63,397 nucleotides of DNA from Xanthobacter agilis (GTDB lineage: Bacteria > Pseudomonadota > Alphaproteobacteria > Rhizobiales > Xanthobacteraceae): the NCBI RefSeq assembly GCF_021730435.1, contig NZ_JABWGX010000027.1:1-63397 (forward strand), given 5' to 3'. The notes beneath the pieces are model-generated. The model saw nothing but the letters and a program-made list of their open reading frames with translations. It ran no database searches and was not told the DNA's origin. Of this stretch, positions 7,867-16,671 are shown in pieces. How positions within the stretch are numbered: the stretch's first letter is position 1; each line of letters starts with the position of its first letter. Made by a program: the position numbers and the translations under genes.

Positions 7867-9939
7867 TCAGGCGAGGCCGAGGGCGGTGATGGCCATGTCA
7901 ATCACCTTGATGCCGGCGAACGGCACGATGATGCCGCCAAGGCCGTAGACGACGAGGTTGCGCGTGAGCAGGGCGCCGGCGCCGACGGCCCGGTACTGGA
8001 CCCCCTTCAGCGCCAACGGGATCAGCGCCACGATGATGAGGGCATTGAAGATGATGGCCGAGAGAATGGCGCTCTCAGGCGTCGCCAGCCCCATGATGTT
8101 GAGGGCGTTGAGCTGCGGGTAGAAGGCCACGAACAGGGCCGGGATGATGGCGAAATACTTCGCCACGTCGTTGGCGATGGAGAAGGTGGTGAGCGCGCCG
8201 CGTGTCATCAGCAGCTGCTTGCCGATCTCCACGATCTCGATGAGCTTGGTCGGGTCGCTGTCGAGGTCCACCATGTTGCCAGCCTCGCGCGCGGCCACGG
8301 TGCCGGTGTTCATGGCGACGCCAACATCGGCCTGGGCGAGGGCGGGCGCGTCGTTGGTGCCGTCGCCGCACATGGCGACCAGCTTGCCCTTGGCCTGCTC
8401 CTCGCGGATGAGGGCGAGCTTGTTCTCCGGTGTGGCCTGGGCAAGGAAGTCGTCCACCCCCGCCTCGGCGGCGATGGCGGCGGCGGTCATGGGGTTGTCG
8501 CCGGTGATCATCACCGTGCGGATGCCCATGCGGCGCAATTCGGCGAAGCGCTCCTTGATGCCGCCCTTGACGATGTCCTTCAGGTGCACGATGCCGAGCA
8601 GCCGGTTGTCGCGCACCACGGCGAGCGGGGTGCCGCCCGCCTTGGCCACCTCGTCGGCGATGGCCTGCAACTCGCGCAGGGTCTCGGCGCCGTTGCGCGT
8701 GGCGCCGGTGGCCGCATGGGCCAGCTCCACATGCTTCAGCACCGCCTCCACCGCGCCCTTGCGGATGGAGATGCCGTCCATGTCCACGCCGCTCATGCGG
8801 GTCTGGGCCGTGAACGGCACGAAAGCGGCGTGCAGCATCCCCATGTCGCGGGCGCGGATGGCATATTGCTCCTTCGCCAGCACCACGATGGAGCGTCCTT
8901 CCGGGGTCTCGTCGGCGAGCGAGGCGAGCTGGGCCGCATCCGCCAGTTCCCGGTCGGAGACGCCGCGCACCGGGCGGAACGCGGTGGCCTGGCGGTTGCC
9001 GAGCGTGATGGTGCCGGTCTTGTCCAGCAGCAGGGTGTCCACGTCGCCGGCCGCCTCCACCGCGCGGCCGGACATGGCGAGCACGTTGAAGCGCACCAGA
9101 CGATCCATGCCGGCGATGCCGATGGCCGACAGCAGCGCGCCGATGGTGGTGGGGATGAGGGTCACGAACAGCGCCACCAGCACGATCACCGGAATGGTAC
9201 CGCCGGCATAGGCGGCAAAGCTCGGAATGGTGGCGGTAGCGAGGACGAAGATCAGCGTCATGCCCGCCAGCAGGATGTTGAGGGCGATCTCATTGGGCGT
9301 CTTCTGCCGCTCGGCGCCTTCCACCAATGCGATCATGCGGTCGATGAAAGTGGAGCCCGCCGCCGCCGTGATGCGCACGCGGATCCAGTCGGACAGCACC
9401 TGCGTGCCGCCGGTGACGGCCGAACGGTCGCCGCCCGACTCGCGGATCACCGGCGCGCTCTCGCCGGTGATGGCCGCTTCGTTGACCGATGCCACGCCCT
9501 CGATCACCTCGCCGTCGGAGGGGATGATGTCGCCGATCTCCACCAGCACGATGTCGCCCACCTTCAGGCTGGTGCCGGGCACCAGGGTGAAGGTGGTGCG
9601 ATCGCCATTGGCAAGCAACTTGGCCAGGGTCTCGGTGCGGGTGCGGCGCAGGGCGTCGGCCTGGGCCTTGCCGCGCCCCTCCGCCACCGCCTCGGCGAAG
9701 TTGGCGAACAGCACCGTGAACCACAGCCACAGCACGATCTGGAAGGAAAAGCCGAGGCTGGCCCCGCCGGTCGCCGCGTCCTTCACGAGCAGCACGGTGG
9801 TGAGGGCCGAAACCACGGCCACCACGAACATGACGGGGTTTCTGGCGAGCTTGCGCGGATCGAGCTTGCGAAACGCGTCGCCCACGGCGGGAAGGAGGAT
9901 GCGCGCATCTAGGATGCTCGCCGATTTGGAATGGCTCAT
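7867..9939 (-). CDS. kdpB: KdpB, catalytic P-type ATPase subunit of the K+ pump
   Basis: This 690-residue P-type ATPase has the hallmark sequences of Kdp[21 protein letters not shown] in the actuator domain, [19 protein letters not shown] in the membrane region, the phosphorylated aspartate in [14 protein letters not shown] (Asp306 from the ATG used), and [21 protein letters not shown] in the hinge. It hydrolyses ATP to drive potassium uptake through KdpA. I chose the ATG at 9939, which has GGAG six bases upstream; a TTG twelve bases earlier in frame is less likely. The gene lies 43 bases after the 37-codon gene that separates it from kdpA. Confidence 0.97.
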   Translation of the reverse strand: MSHSKSASILDARILLPAVGDAFRKLDPRKLARNPVMFVVAVVSALTTVLLVKDAATGGASLGFSFQIVLWLWFTVLFANFAEAVAEGRGKAQADALRRTRTETLAKLLANGDRTTFTLVPGTSLKVGDIVLVEIGDIIPSDGEVIEGVASVNEAAITGESAPVIRESGGDRSAVTGGTQVLSDWIRVRITAAAGSTFIDRMIALVEGAERQKTPNEIALNILLAGMTLIFVLATATIPSFAAYAGGTIPVIVLVALFVTLIPTTIGALLSAIGIAGMDRLVRFNVLAMSGRAVEAAGDVDTLLLDKTGTITLGNRQATAFRPVRGVSDRELADAAQLASLADETPEGRSIVVLAKEQYAIRARDMGMLHAAFVPFTAQTRMSGVDMDGISIRKGAVEAVLKHVELAHAATGATRNGAETLRELQAIADEVAKAGGTPLAVVRDNRLLGIVHLKDIVKGGIKERFAELRRMGIRTVMITGDNPMTAAAIAAEAGVDDFLAQATPENKLALIREEQAKGKLVAMCGDGTNDAPALAQADVGVAMNTGTVAAREAGNMVDLDSDPTKLIEIVEIGKQLLMTRGALTTFSIANDVAKYFAIIPALFVAFYPQLNALNIMGLATPESAILSAIIFNALIIVALIPLALKGVQYRAVGAGALLTRNLVVYGLGGIIVPFAGIKVIDMAITALGLA

Positions 9940-9982
9940 GAGAGGCTCCAACGAAAGGTTCCGGGATCAAGGCCGGGGACGT

Positions 9983-10096
9983 TCAGTCCGCGACCGACAC
10001 CAAGGTGAGCGCGGCGGCGAAGGCGAGGCCGATGGCGGCCATGATCAGCATGCCGAGAAGGAAGCTCGAGGCCCGCGGCGGATCGGGCTCCTGCAT
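9983..10096 (-). CDS. Small single-pass membrane protein between kdpA and kdpB (37 aa)
   Basis: The product starts MQEPDPPRASSFLLGMLIMA and has a cytoplasmic-looking proline/charged head followed by one strongly hydrophobic helix (about residues 12-33). A purine-rich GGGGGG ribosome-binding-like run precedes the ATG. It sits inside the kdp operon with 68 bases to kdpA and 43 to kdpB, all on one strand. I do not recognise a named family. Position and topology suggest a fourth small subunit or regulator of the Kdp complex, comparable to KdpF, but that is inference. The alternative is a chance ORF. Confidence 0.6.
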   Translation of the reverse strand: MQEPDPPRASSFLLGMLIMAAIGLAFAAALTLVSVAD

Positions 10097-10164
10097 CCGA
10101 TGAGACCCCCCGCCGGCCTCAGGTCGCCGGCGGGGCGGATGGCGTGACAGGGCCATGGCTGCGC

Positions 10165-11868
10165 TCAGAAGGTCGTGCCCTGAAGCATCGCCAGGTGCTC
10201 GACGATCGGCCCGAGCGCGAGCGCCGGGAAGAAGGTCAGCCCGCCGACGATGACGATGACGCCCACCAGCAGGCCCACGAACAGGCCGCCGTGGGTGGGG
10301 AAGGTGCCCGCCGATTCCGGCACCGCCTTCTTCGCCACCAGGGATCCCGCCAGCGCCAGCGCCGGAATGATCACGAAGAACCGCCCCATCAGCATGCCGA
10401 CACCGAGGGTCAGGTTGTACCAGACCGTGTTGCCAGTCAGGCCACCGAAGGCGGAACCATTGTTGGCGGCCGCCGACGTGTAGGCATAAAGAATCTCCGA
10501 GAAGCCGTGCGGCCCCGGATTGGCGATGGACGCGACCGCGTTTGGCAACACGGTCGCCGCCGCGGTGAAGCCGAGCATGGCAAGCGGCAGGCACAGCACC
10601 GCCAGCATGGCCATCTTCACGTCTTTCGCCTCGATCTTCTTGCCGAGATATTCCGGCGTGCGGCCCACCATGAGCCCGGCGACGAACACCGCGATCACCA
10701 CGAACAGGATGATGCCGTAGAAGCCGGCGCCCACGCCGCCGATGATGATCTCGCCCAGCATCATGTTGATGAGCGGGATCATGCCGCCGAGCGCCATGAA
10801 GCTGTCGTGCATGGCATTCACCGCGCCGCACGAGGCCGCCGTGGTGATGACCGCGAACAGCGCCGACAACGCGATGCCGAAGCGCGCCTCCTTACCCTCC
10901 ATGTTGCCGCCCTCGACACCGAGCGCGTGCACCAGCGGGTTGCCCGCCGCCTCGGCCCAGTAGCAGACCGCGACGCCGGCCAGGAACAGGAGGCCCATGG
11001 CCGAGAAGATGGCCCAGCCCTGCCGCTCGTCGCCCACCATGCGCCCGAACACATTGGTGAGGGCCGCGCCCAGGGCGAAGATGGAGACCATCTGGATGAG
11101 GTTTACGATCGCGTCCGGGTTCTCGAACGGATGGGCGGAGTTCGCGTTGAAGAAGCCGCCGCCGTTGGTGCCCAGCATCTTGATGGCGAGCTGGGAGGCC
11201 ACCGGCCCCACCGCGATGGTCTGCTTCGCCCCTTCCAGGGTCTCCGCCTCGAGATAGGGGCCAAGCGTCTGCGGCACGCCCAGCGCCACGTAAGCGATTG
11301 TCAGCACCATGCACAGGGGCAGCAGCACATAGAGCGTCGTGCGTGTCAGGTCGACCCAGAAACTGCCAAGCGTCTTCATCGACTTGCGCGAGAAGGCGCG
11401 GATCACCGCCATGGCGATGGCAATGCCGGTGGCGGCCGAGAGGAAGTTCTGCACCGCGAGACCCGCCATCTGGGTCAGATACGACATGGTGCTCTCACCG
11501 CCGTAGTTCTGCCAGTTGGTGTTGGTCACGAAGCTGACCGCGGTGTTGAAGGCGAGTTCCGGCGGCAGCGCCCCCATTCCGGCCGGATTGAACGGCAACG
11601 CGCCCTGCACCCGCTGAAGAAGATAGAGCAGCAGGAATCCGGCAAGATTGAACAGCAGCAAGGCAATGGCATAGGCAGTCCAATGCTGCTCCTCATGCTC
11701 ATGGGTGCCCGCTGCCCGGTATAGTCCGCGCTCGATCGGGCCCAGGACTGGCCTTAGAAGCGTGCGCTCTCCGTTGAAAACCCGCGTCATGTAGCCGCCC
11801 AGCGGCCGCGCGAGCGCGATGACGATCCCGCAGAAGACGAGGATCTGAATCCATCCGTTCAGTGTCAT
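10165..11868 (-). CDS. kdpA: KdpA, potassium-binding channel-like subunit
   Basis: This 567-residue polytopic protein carries KdpA signatures: [39 protein letters not shown] (selectivity-filter loop) and [12 protein letters not shown] (a later filter loop). It belongs to the superfamily of K+ transporters with four filter repeats and passes K+ toward KdpB. The ATG at 11868 gives the usual KdpA N-terminus ([14 protein letters not shown]); an upstream TTG adds five residues and is unlikely. It is 30 bases downstream of kdpF. Confidence 0.97.
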   Translation of the reverse strand: MTLNGWIQILVFCGIVIALARPLGGYMTRVFNGERTLLRPVLGPIERGLYRAAGTHEHEEQHWTAYAIALLLFNLAGFLLLYLLQRVQGALPFNPAGMGALPPELAFNTAVSFVTNTNWQNYGGESTMSYLTQMAGLAVQNFLSAATGIAIAMAVIRAFSRKSMKTLGSFWVDLTRTTLYVLLPLCMVLTIAYVALGVPQTLGPYLEAETLEGAKQTIAVGPVASQLAIKMLGTNGGGFFNANSAHPFENPDAIVNLIQMVSIFALGAALTNVFGRMVGDERQGWAIFSAMGLLFLAGVAVCYWAEAAGNPLVHALGVEGGNMEGKEARFGIALSALFAVITTAASCGAVNAMHDSFMALGGMIPLINMMLGEIIIGGVGAGFYGIILFVVIAVFVAGLMVGRTPEYLGKKIEAKDVKMAMLAVLCLPLAMLGFTAAATVLPNAVASIANPGPHGFSEILYAYTSAAANNGSAFGGLTGNTVWYNLTLGVGMLMGRFFVIIPALALAGSLVAKKAVPESAGTFPTHGGLFVGLLVGVIVIVGGLTFFPALALGPIVEHLAMLQGTTF

Positions 11869-11898
11869 GGAGTTTGCTTTCAAGGCGTACGCCAGCGG

Positions 11899-11988
11899 TC
11901 AGAACCGCTCCGGCCGAACGAGGGCATAGGTGAGGTAGAAGAGCAGGAACACAGTCACCGCTCCACCGAGAACGTATTCCACCGTCAT
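11899..11988 (-). CDS. kdpF: KdpF small stabilising subunit (29 aa)
   Basis: The 29-residue product begins MTVEYVLGGAVTVFLLFYLT and ends in YALVRPERF. It is a single membrane helix with the typical KdpF ending (hydrophobic helix, then a short basic tail LxxPERF). KdpF stabilises the KdpABC complex. It directly precedes kdpA on the same strand, the canonical gene order. Confidence 0.9.
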   Translation of the reverse strand: MTVEYVLGGAVTVFLLFYLTYALVRPERF

Positions 11989-12003
11989 GGATTCATTCCA
12001 TTT

Positions 12004-12084
12004 CTATAGGCTGTCGCATGCCGCGACATAAACAAGCGAAATGCAGAAGAACAATGATCCGATGACGATCATGATGATATCCAT
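12004..12084 (-). CDS. First small ORF of the kdp operon (26 aa membrane peptide)
   Basis: A good Shine-Dalgarno (GTGGAGG) lies ten bases before the ATG. The product, starting MDIIMIVIGSLFFCISLVYV and ending AACDSL, is one hydrophobic helix with a conserved-looking AACDxL tail. It lies 15 bases upstream of kdpF. From memory, peptides with a similar C-terminal A-x-C-D/E-x-L end occur upstream of kdpF in other genomes, mostly unannotated. It could be a further Kdp micro-subunit or a leader peptide. The ribosome binding site and position support translation; the function is unknown. Confidence 0.65.
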   Translation of the reverse strand: MDIIMIVIGSLFFCISLVYVAACDSL

Positions 12085-12944
12085 CTACGCGCCTCCACAT
12101 GTAACGCGATGTCATTCACGTTAATTTCGAAACATGATCTGATACATTTCAGCATATGCACCGCCATGTATTAGCGCGCATAAACTCTGGCACCGGAGCT
12201 GCAGCCACTGCGCCCGGACCCAGTAAATTGTGACCGGAATATGGATCAGGACCGCATAAAAATTCGAGATGATGGGGGCGCCAGGGGCATAAATATTCCA
12301 TAGGATTTTGGACGACTGGAGCGCCACGCACCCCGGACCGGCTTGAACAAGGTCCCGTGCCGCAGGACCGGAAATCCGGGTTCAGAGGAAGGCCCATGGC
12401 CTGTTTGAGGCGCTCACGGCGCCTCGGCGCAACGACCCGAGGCGCCACCAGATGCTTCAGCTCACGCAGCCGCCTCGACAGCGCTGCGATGGACGCCGGG
12501 CAGACGCCTTATACCAAAGTGCTGTGAGCTCGACTCACGGGGCTTTGGTTAAGCCCGCGCGGCGCCTGAGCGAGCCTACTTGGCGCCGGTCAAAGACCGG
12601 GGCCAATGGCATTAAGTGTCTACGCCTACGCATTTTCCTCACACCTGCCCGGCTTTCTTCCGCGTGAAGAAGCGGGGCCGGCCCTTGCGGGTGCGGCGCG
12701 GCAGTGTACGCCCCCGCCCATAGCAGGCAAAAACGATTTCTACCCGCCGGACGCGCCTGATACCACCACTTGGGCACAACACATCGAATCGTGCGCGTTC
12801 AAACCTCGGCAAGCCAAGTAAAGCTGCTTGCACTTTACCACGCCGCGACCCACCCGCACAATCGCGCCACGGCGCGGGCGCATCCCGCGCGGTGGAGCTG
12901 GAGCCCGCGGCCGGGACCGCCTTGCCCCTGGGGACGACCGATGT
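12085..12944. other. Gene-free stretch upstream of the kdp operon
   Basis: About 860 bases hold no protein I can support; the open frames are short and unlike any family. The right-hand end next to the 26-aa ORF (12085-12200) is relatively AT-rich and should contain the kdp promoter, but I could not point to a KdpE box. A strong hairpin lies at 12513-12549 and is listed separately. Confidence 0.5.
12513..12549. repeat. Strong symmetric stem-loop in the kdp-dmpD gap
   Basis: ACCAAAG (12513-12519) pairs with CTTTGGT (12543-12549), and GTGAG (12524-12528) with CTCAC (12534-12538), around the loop CTCGA. The four intervening bases on each side contribute one C-G pair and two G-U wobbles, so the RNA would form an almost continuous 16-base-pair stem. 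No T-tract follows, and no gene abuts it. Confidence 0.55.
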
Positions 12945-13796
12945 TCAGCCCCGCGTCCCCGCCTGTTCCGTGGCTTCCGAAAAGAAATCCGTCAGCAGGC
13001 GCGCGAACCGTGCCGCATGCTCGATCTGCACCCAGTGTCCGCAGCGGCTGAACACATGCAGCTGGGACCGATCGATCCACTGCAAGAGGGTCAGGGAATT
13101 GGACAATGGGATCACCTTGTCGTCGCGGCCATGGACAATCAGGGTGTCGTGCGGCAGCGCCCGGATGTCGGCCTCGGCGCTCGCCATGGCGTCGACCCAG
13201 CGCTGGCGCGGCGCCGGGAACATGGCGGAAAAGCTCTCCTGAAAGCCCGGCCGGATGCTGGCGCGGTACCGCAGCTCCGCCAGCTCGTCATTCACCAGCT
13301 CCCGGCTGAACGCGAAGATGTCGAGCAGCGCCTTCATGTTGTCGATGGAGGGCTCGTAGCCCCACACCGCATCGAGCCCGTCGGTGATGGGAAAAGGCAC
13401 GCCCACGCTGCCCATGAGCACCAGCCGCCCCACCCGCTCGGGATGCCGGATCGCCAAGGCGAGCGCGATCGCGCCGCCAAAGGAGTTGCCGACAATATGC
13501 GCCCGCGCCAGCCCCAGTGCGTCCAGCAGCCCGACCGCCTGCTTGACCCAGGTCTCCAGATCGTAGGCGATGCCCGCGGGCCGCGCGGTGAAGCCGAATC
13601 CAACCATGTCCGGCGCCAGCACCCGGTGGCGCTTCGCCAGCTCGGGAAGCGCCAGCCGCCAATTGGCCCAGGCGCTGACCCCAGGCCCCGAGCCATGGAT
13701 GAAGAGCACGGGAAAACCTTCACCCCGGTCATGGAAATTGGTGGTGATGCCCGCAGCCGCGATGGACCGGGCGATTTCGGGATTGGTGGCGTCCAT
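12945..13796 (-). CDS. dmpD: 2-hydroxymuconic semialdehyde hydrolase (meta-cleavage C-C hydrolase)
   Basis: This 283-residue alpha/beta hydrolase matches the DmpD/XylF group. The oxyanion-loop signature is HGSGPGVSAWANWR, the nucleophile is Ser105 in GNSFGG, the acid Asp226 in HGRDDKVIP, and the base His254 in GHWVQIEH. It hydrolyses ring-fission products such as 2-hydroxymuconic semialdehyde or its 6-methyl form to 2-oxopent-4-enoate and formate or acetate. It would be the hydrolytic branch beside DmpC-DmpI-DmpH. It is transcribed separately from the main lower operon and divergently from the aldolase gene, with a good GGAGGAG ribosome binding site. Confidence 0.9.
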   Translation of the reverse strand: MDATNPEIARSIAAAGITTNFHDRGEGFPVLFIHGSGPGVSAWANWRLALPELAKRHRVLAPDMVGFGFTARPAGIAYDLETWVKQAVGLLDALGLARAHIVGNSFGGAIALALAIRHPERVGRLVLMGSVGVPFPITDGLDAVWGYEPSIDNMKALLDIFAFSRELVNDELAELRYRASIRPGFQESFSAMFPAPRQRWVDAMASAEADIRALPHDTLIVHGRDDKVIPLSNSLTLLQWIDRSQLHVFSRCGHWVQIEHAARFARLLTDFFSEATEQAGTRG

Positions 13797-13841
13797 GGGC
13801 TCCTCCGGCCTGCTCGGTTCGAGGCAGCGTAAGGGGAGATT

Positions 13842-13873
13842 TTTATCGACACAACGTTGAATAACGATATTTT
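13842..13873. promoter_or_regulatory. Candidate operator in the dmpD/aldolase divergent gap
   Basis: This AT-rich patch contains TTTTATCG on the left, the 8-base palindrome CAACGTTG at 13852-13859 and CGATATTTT on the right. The TATCG/CGATA half-sites resemble the perfect ATCGAT palindromes upstream of dmpC and dmpK. It may be a weaker site for the same regulator, which I infer to be the GntR-type protein at 28072. Confidence 0.35.
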
Positions 13874-13919
13874 GGCGCGATTACGCGGACACCTTCACCG
13901 CGGCTTCCAGGATCTCGAA

Positions 13920-14726
13920 ATGGCACCGGAAATGCTTGCCAACACCTTCAAGTCGGCCCTGAAAGACGGCCAGCAGCAGATCGGGCTCTGGCTCGCCATG
14001 GCCGACCCCTACAGCGCGGAAATCTGCGCCGGCTCCGGCTTTGACTGGCTGCTGCTCGATGGCGAGCATTCCCCTTTGGACCTGCGCACCATGCTGGCGC
14101 AATTGCAGTCGGTGGCACCCTATCCGGCCCATGCGGTGGTGCGCCCGCCAATCGGCGATCCGGTGCTCATCAAGCAGATGCTGGATATCGGCGCGCAGTC
14201 CCTGCTCATTCCCATGGTGGAGACGCCGCAGCAGGCGGAGATGCTGGTGCGAGCCACCCGCTATCCGCCGCAGGGCTTCCGCGGGGTCGGCGCCGGCATC
14301 GCCCGCGCGGCCCGCTGGGGCCGGCTCGACACCTACATGGATCACGCCAATGGGGAGGTCTGCCTGCTGCTGCAGGTGGAGACCCGCGCCGGGCTCGACA
14401 ATCTCGAAGCCATCGCCGCCACCGAGGGGGTGGATGGGGTGTTTCTCGGCGCGGCGGACCTGTCGGCCTCCCTGGGCCATCCCGGCCAGCCCCAGCATCC
14501 GGAGGTGGTGGATGCCATGGAAAAGGCCATCGCCATCATTCTCGGCTGCGGCAAGGCGCCGGGGCTGCTGGCCACCGATGAAGCGGTGGCCACGGGCTAT
14601 CTCGCGCTCGGCGCGCGGTTCGTGGCCGTCGGCGTGGATGCCCTGCTGCTGGTGAAGGCGACCCAGGATCTCGCGCGGCGCTTCAAGGGCGGCGCGCCAT
14701 CCGCGACAACGGCATCCCCCTATTGA
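13920..14726 (+). CDS. hpaI: HpaI/HpcH-family 2-oxoacid aldolase (4-hydroxy-2-oxoheptanedioate aldolase-like)
   Basis: This 268-residue class II aldolase has the HpaI signatures [36 protein letters not shown] and [10 protein letters not shown]. Metal ligands are Glu in [14 protein letters not shown] and Asp in [18 protein letters not shown]. The family cleaves 4-hydroxy-2-oxo acids to pyruvate and an aldehyde. The frame is open from 13857, but the ATG at 13920 has AGGA seven bases upstream and gives the usual N-terminus ([17 protein letters not shown]). In context it could complement DmpG in handling pathway-derived hydroxy-oxo acids; the true substrate is uncertain. Confidence 0.87.
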   Translation: MAPEMLANTFKSALKDGQQQIGLWLAMADPYSAEICAGSGFDWLLLDGEHSPLDLRTMLAQLQSVAPYPAHAVVRPPIGDPVLIKQMLDIGAQSLLIPMVETPQQAEMLVRATRYPPQGFRGVGAGIARAARWGRLDTYMDHANGEVCLLLQVETRAGLDNLEAIAATEGVDGVFLGAADLSASLGHPGQPQHPEVVDAMEKAIAIILGCGKAPGLLATDEAVATGYLALGARFVAVGVDALLLVKATQDLARRFKGGAPSATTASPY

Positions 14727-14746
14727 GGCCATGCCGTCACGCGAAG

Positions 14747-14777
14747 GGGCCGAGGTCCCGATCAAGGACCTCGGCCC
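14747..14777. terminator. Bidirectional hairpin between convergent aldolase and outer-membrane protein genes
   Basis: GGGCCGAGGTCC and GGACCTCGGCCC form a perfect 12-base stem with a 7-base loop. It lies centrally in the 57-base gap between two converging stops. There is no T-run, but stem strength and position argue for a shared terminator. Confidence 0.7.
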
Positions 14778-14783
14778 GGCGTC

Positions 14784-15632
14784 TCAATACTTGAAGACCG
14801 CCGGCCGCATGGCGGAGGACGGCGCCATCAGCGGCACGATGATGTTGGCCCACACGCGGGTCTCATAGCCGCCGTAGTTTTCCTGATAAACGTCGCGCGT
14901 AAGCTTGAGCTGAATATTGCAGATATCGAAGTCATAGCCGATAAGGCCGCCCAGCGCGAACTGGCTCTGCTTCTGGTAGCCCACATAGGGCGTGGACAGA
15001 TCGGTGGAGCCGAAGCCCACCGCGCCGATCTCGAACTTTCCGAACTTCTTGGTGGCCGTGAGGTCCACGTTGAACCAGGCCGGGCCGCCGTCCGAGCCTT
15101 CGGCGCCGGTGCCATAGATGAAGGTGGAGGACAGATCCCATCCGTCCTTCAGGTAGCTCAGGGCGGCGACGCCCTGCCAAGACACATAGTTATTGCCCAC
15201 TTCCGAGTCGATCGGAAGATAAATTCCGCTCTGGAAACCGCCGAAGAAGCCATTGCCGAGGTTCCACTTCACCTGCATGTCGATGAAGCCGTTGGCCATG
15301 CCGGAGAATTGCGGGCCATTGTTCACGTCCGCGTTCACATAGGGCATGACCGCGTCGAGCATGATGACGCCGCCGCCCAGGGTCCAGGGGGTGGACCAGA
15401 TCAACCACGCCGGCACCACCGCGCTGGTGTCGACCCTGGGATCGGAATCGCGCGAGCCATAGGTGGGAATGGTGATGGACCACAGGCCTTCCGGCAGCGG
15501 CGCACCCAAAGGAATGCCGGTGGAAATGCCGGGCATGAGTTCCGAGCCCGCCTGCGCCCCGCCAAGCGGCGCGCCTGTCAGGGCAACGGCCGCGACGGCG
15601 AGCGCGGCCAGGGATGTCTTTGTGATTGTCAT
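14784..15632 (-). CDS. Outer-membrane transport-like protein of the phenol meta-pathway family
   Basis: This 282-residue precursor has a clear signal peptide (cleavage after about residue 28, ...GGAQAGS). It is followed by a beta-rich, Gly/Tyr/Trp-rich domain like the 'MetA pathway of phenol degradation' family (SphA/TodX-like porins). Alternating hydrophobic strands and an aromatic C-terminus ending in FKY fit an outer-membrane beta-barrel. As the last gene of the lower phenol operon it probably helps aromatic substrate entry. It is 74 bases downstream of the tautomerase gene. The family call is moderately sure; transport is inferred. Confidence 0.75.
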   Translation of the reverse strand: MTITKTSLAALAVAAVALTGAPLGGAQAGSELMPGISTGIPLGAPLPEGLWSITIPTYGSRDSDPRVDTSAVVPAWLIWSTPWTLGGGVIMLDAVMPYVNADVNNGPQFSGMANGFIDMQVKWNLGNGFFGGFQSGIYLPIDSEVGNNYVSWQGVAALSYLKDGWDLSSTFIYGTGAEGSDGGPAWFNVDLTATKKFGKFEIGAVGFGSTDLSTPYVGYQKQSQFALGGLIGYDFDICNIQLKLTRDVYQENYGGYETRVWANIIVPLMAPSSAMRPAVFKY

Positions 15633-15706
15633 GGGTCAACCCCCCGGATGATTGGCTTGTTCTTGCTTTCAGGAGAAGAAGCGGGGCGGAGCGCCCCGCC
15701 CCGATG

Positions 15707-15904
15707 TCACGATTTGCTCGAAGGTCCGCCCTTCGCCACGCCGCCGGCGCTGAAATGCACCGCCGGCACCTCGCGGATGATGATGCGGATGGCCTCTTTC
15801 GGGGCGTCGATGGCCTCGTGGACGGCCTCCGCCACCTTCTGGTGCAGGCGGACCTTGGCGTCGTCCGTGCGGCCCTCGATGAGGGTGATCTCGACGATGG
15901 GCAT
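15707..15904 (-). CDS. dmpI: 4-oxalocrotonate tautomerase
   Basis: The 65-residue product starts Met-Pro-Ile-Val, leaving the catalytic Pro1 after Met removal. It shows the tautomerase pattern PIVEITLIEGRTDDAK and an arginine pair (IRIIIREV). It converts the enol 4-oxalocrotonate to 2-oxohex-3-enedioate after DmpC. The start is two bases after the dmpH stop, the tight spacing expected in the operon. The tail after residue 60 (KGGPSSKS) is slightly longer than in the Pseudomonas enzyme. Confidence 0.9.
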   Translation of the reverse strand: MPIVEITLIEGRTDDAKVRLHQKVAEAVHEAIDAPKEAIRIIIREVPAVHFSAGGVAKGGPSSKS

Positions 15905-15906
15905 GG

Positions 15907-16671
15907 CTACTCCCCGACCTTGATCGAAACCGAACCGAGATTCTGCACGCGGGTGCGCACATGCTGGCCGACGCTGAGCGGATGGGCCGCCGTGGCGCCG
16001 CCGGCCAGCACGATCCATCCGGGCTTCAGCCCGCCGATGGCCGCCGCCGCACGCGCCGCCGCCACCAGCGAACGCAGGGGATGGCCCAGGATGGCCGCCG
16101 TGGAGCCCAGTTGCACCACGCGCCCATCCACCTCCATGGCGATGCCGAGGTTGGAGAAGTCCTGGTCCGGCCGACCCCAGGGCCCCACCACGAAGCCCGA
16201 GGATGACGAATTGTCGGCGATCACGTCGGGCAGGGCGAACTTGAAGTCGCGATAGCGCGAATCGATGATCTCCATGGCCGGGGCGATGGCCTCCACCGCG
16301 CTCAGCGCCTCGGCCGGCGACACCGCCCCGCACAGCTCGCGCTTCATGATGAAGGCAAGCTCCGGCTCGATGCGCGGATGCACGTAGCGCCGCTTGGAGA
16401 GCGCGCCGCCCTCCTCAAGGCGCATGACGTTGGTGAGGCGCCCCCAGATCACCTCGGCAACCCCCACCTGCACCATCTTGGCACGGGAGGTGAGGCCCAT
16501 CTTGATGCCGGCGAGGGTTTCGCCGCGGGCGAAGCGCCGCTCCATGGAGAGCGCCTGGATGGCATAGGCCTCCTCGACGCCCAAAGGGCCGCTTTCGGTG
16601 AATTGCGGGATGGCGGTGGCGGTGCGCGCCGCCTCGTCCACCACCGCTGCGCATTGGGCGAGGGTGTTCAT
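15907..16671 (-). CDS. dmpH: 4-oxalocrotonate decarboxylase
   Basis: This 254-residue member of the fumarylacetoacetase-like/hydratase-decarboxylase family shows [27 protein letters not shown] (Mg2+ ligands Glu-x-Glu) and [20 protein letters not shown]. It decarboxylates 2-oxohex-3-enedioate to 2-oxopent-4-enoate, using Mg2+, usually in a complex with DmpE. DmpE itself is a paralogue two genes upstream; order and the flanking tautomerase favour the decarboxylase call here. The start overlaps the dmpG stop (ATGA). Confidence 0.9.
   Translation of the reverse strand: MNTLAQCAAVVDEAARTATAIPQFTESGPLGVEEAYAIQALSMERRFARGETLAGIKMGLTSRAKMVQVGVAEVIWGRLTNVMRLEEGGALSKRRYVHPRIEPELAFIMKRELCGAVSPAEALSAVEAIAPAMEIIDSRYRDFKFALPDVIADNSSSSGFVVGPWGRPDQDFSNLGIAMEVDGRVVQLGSTAAILGHPLRSLVAAARAAAAIGGLKPGWIVLAGGATAAHPLSVGQHVRTRVQNLGSVSIKVGE

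Noticed and set aside
4376-9912. Long plus-strand frames opposite kdpD and kdpB
   Set aside because: The kdp genes are unmistakable on the minus strand; the opposite frames show no protein signature.
12121-12833. Several 60-100 codon frames in the kdp-dmpD gap
   Set aside because: They have no family resemblance, no consistent ribosome binding site and inconsistent composition; I treat the region as non-coding.
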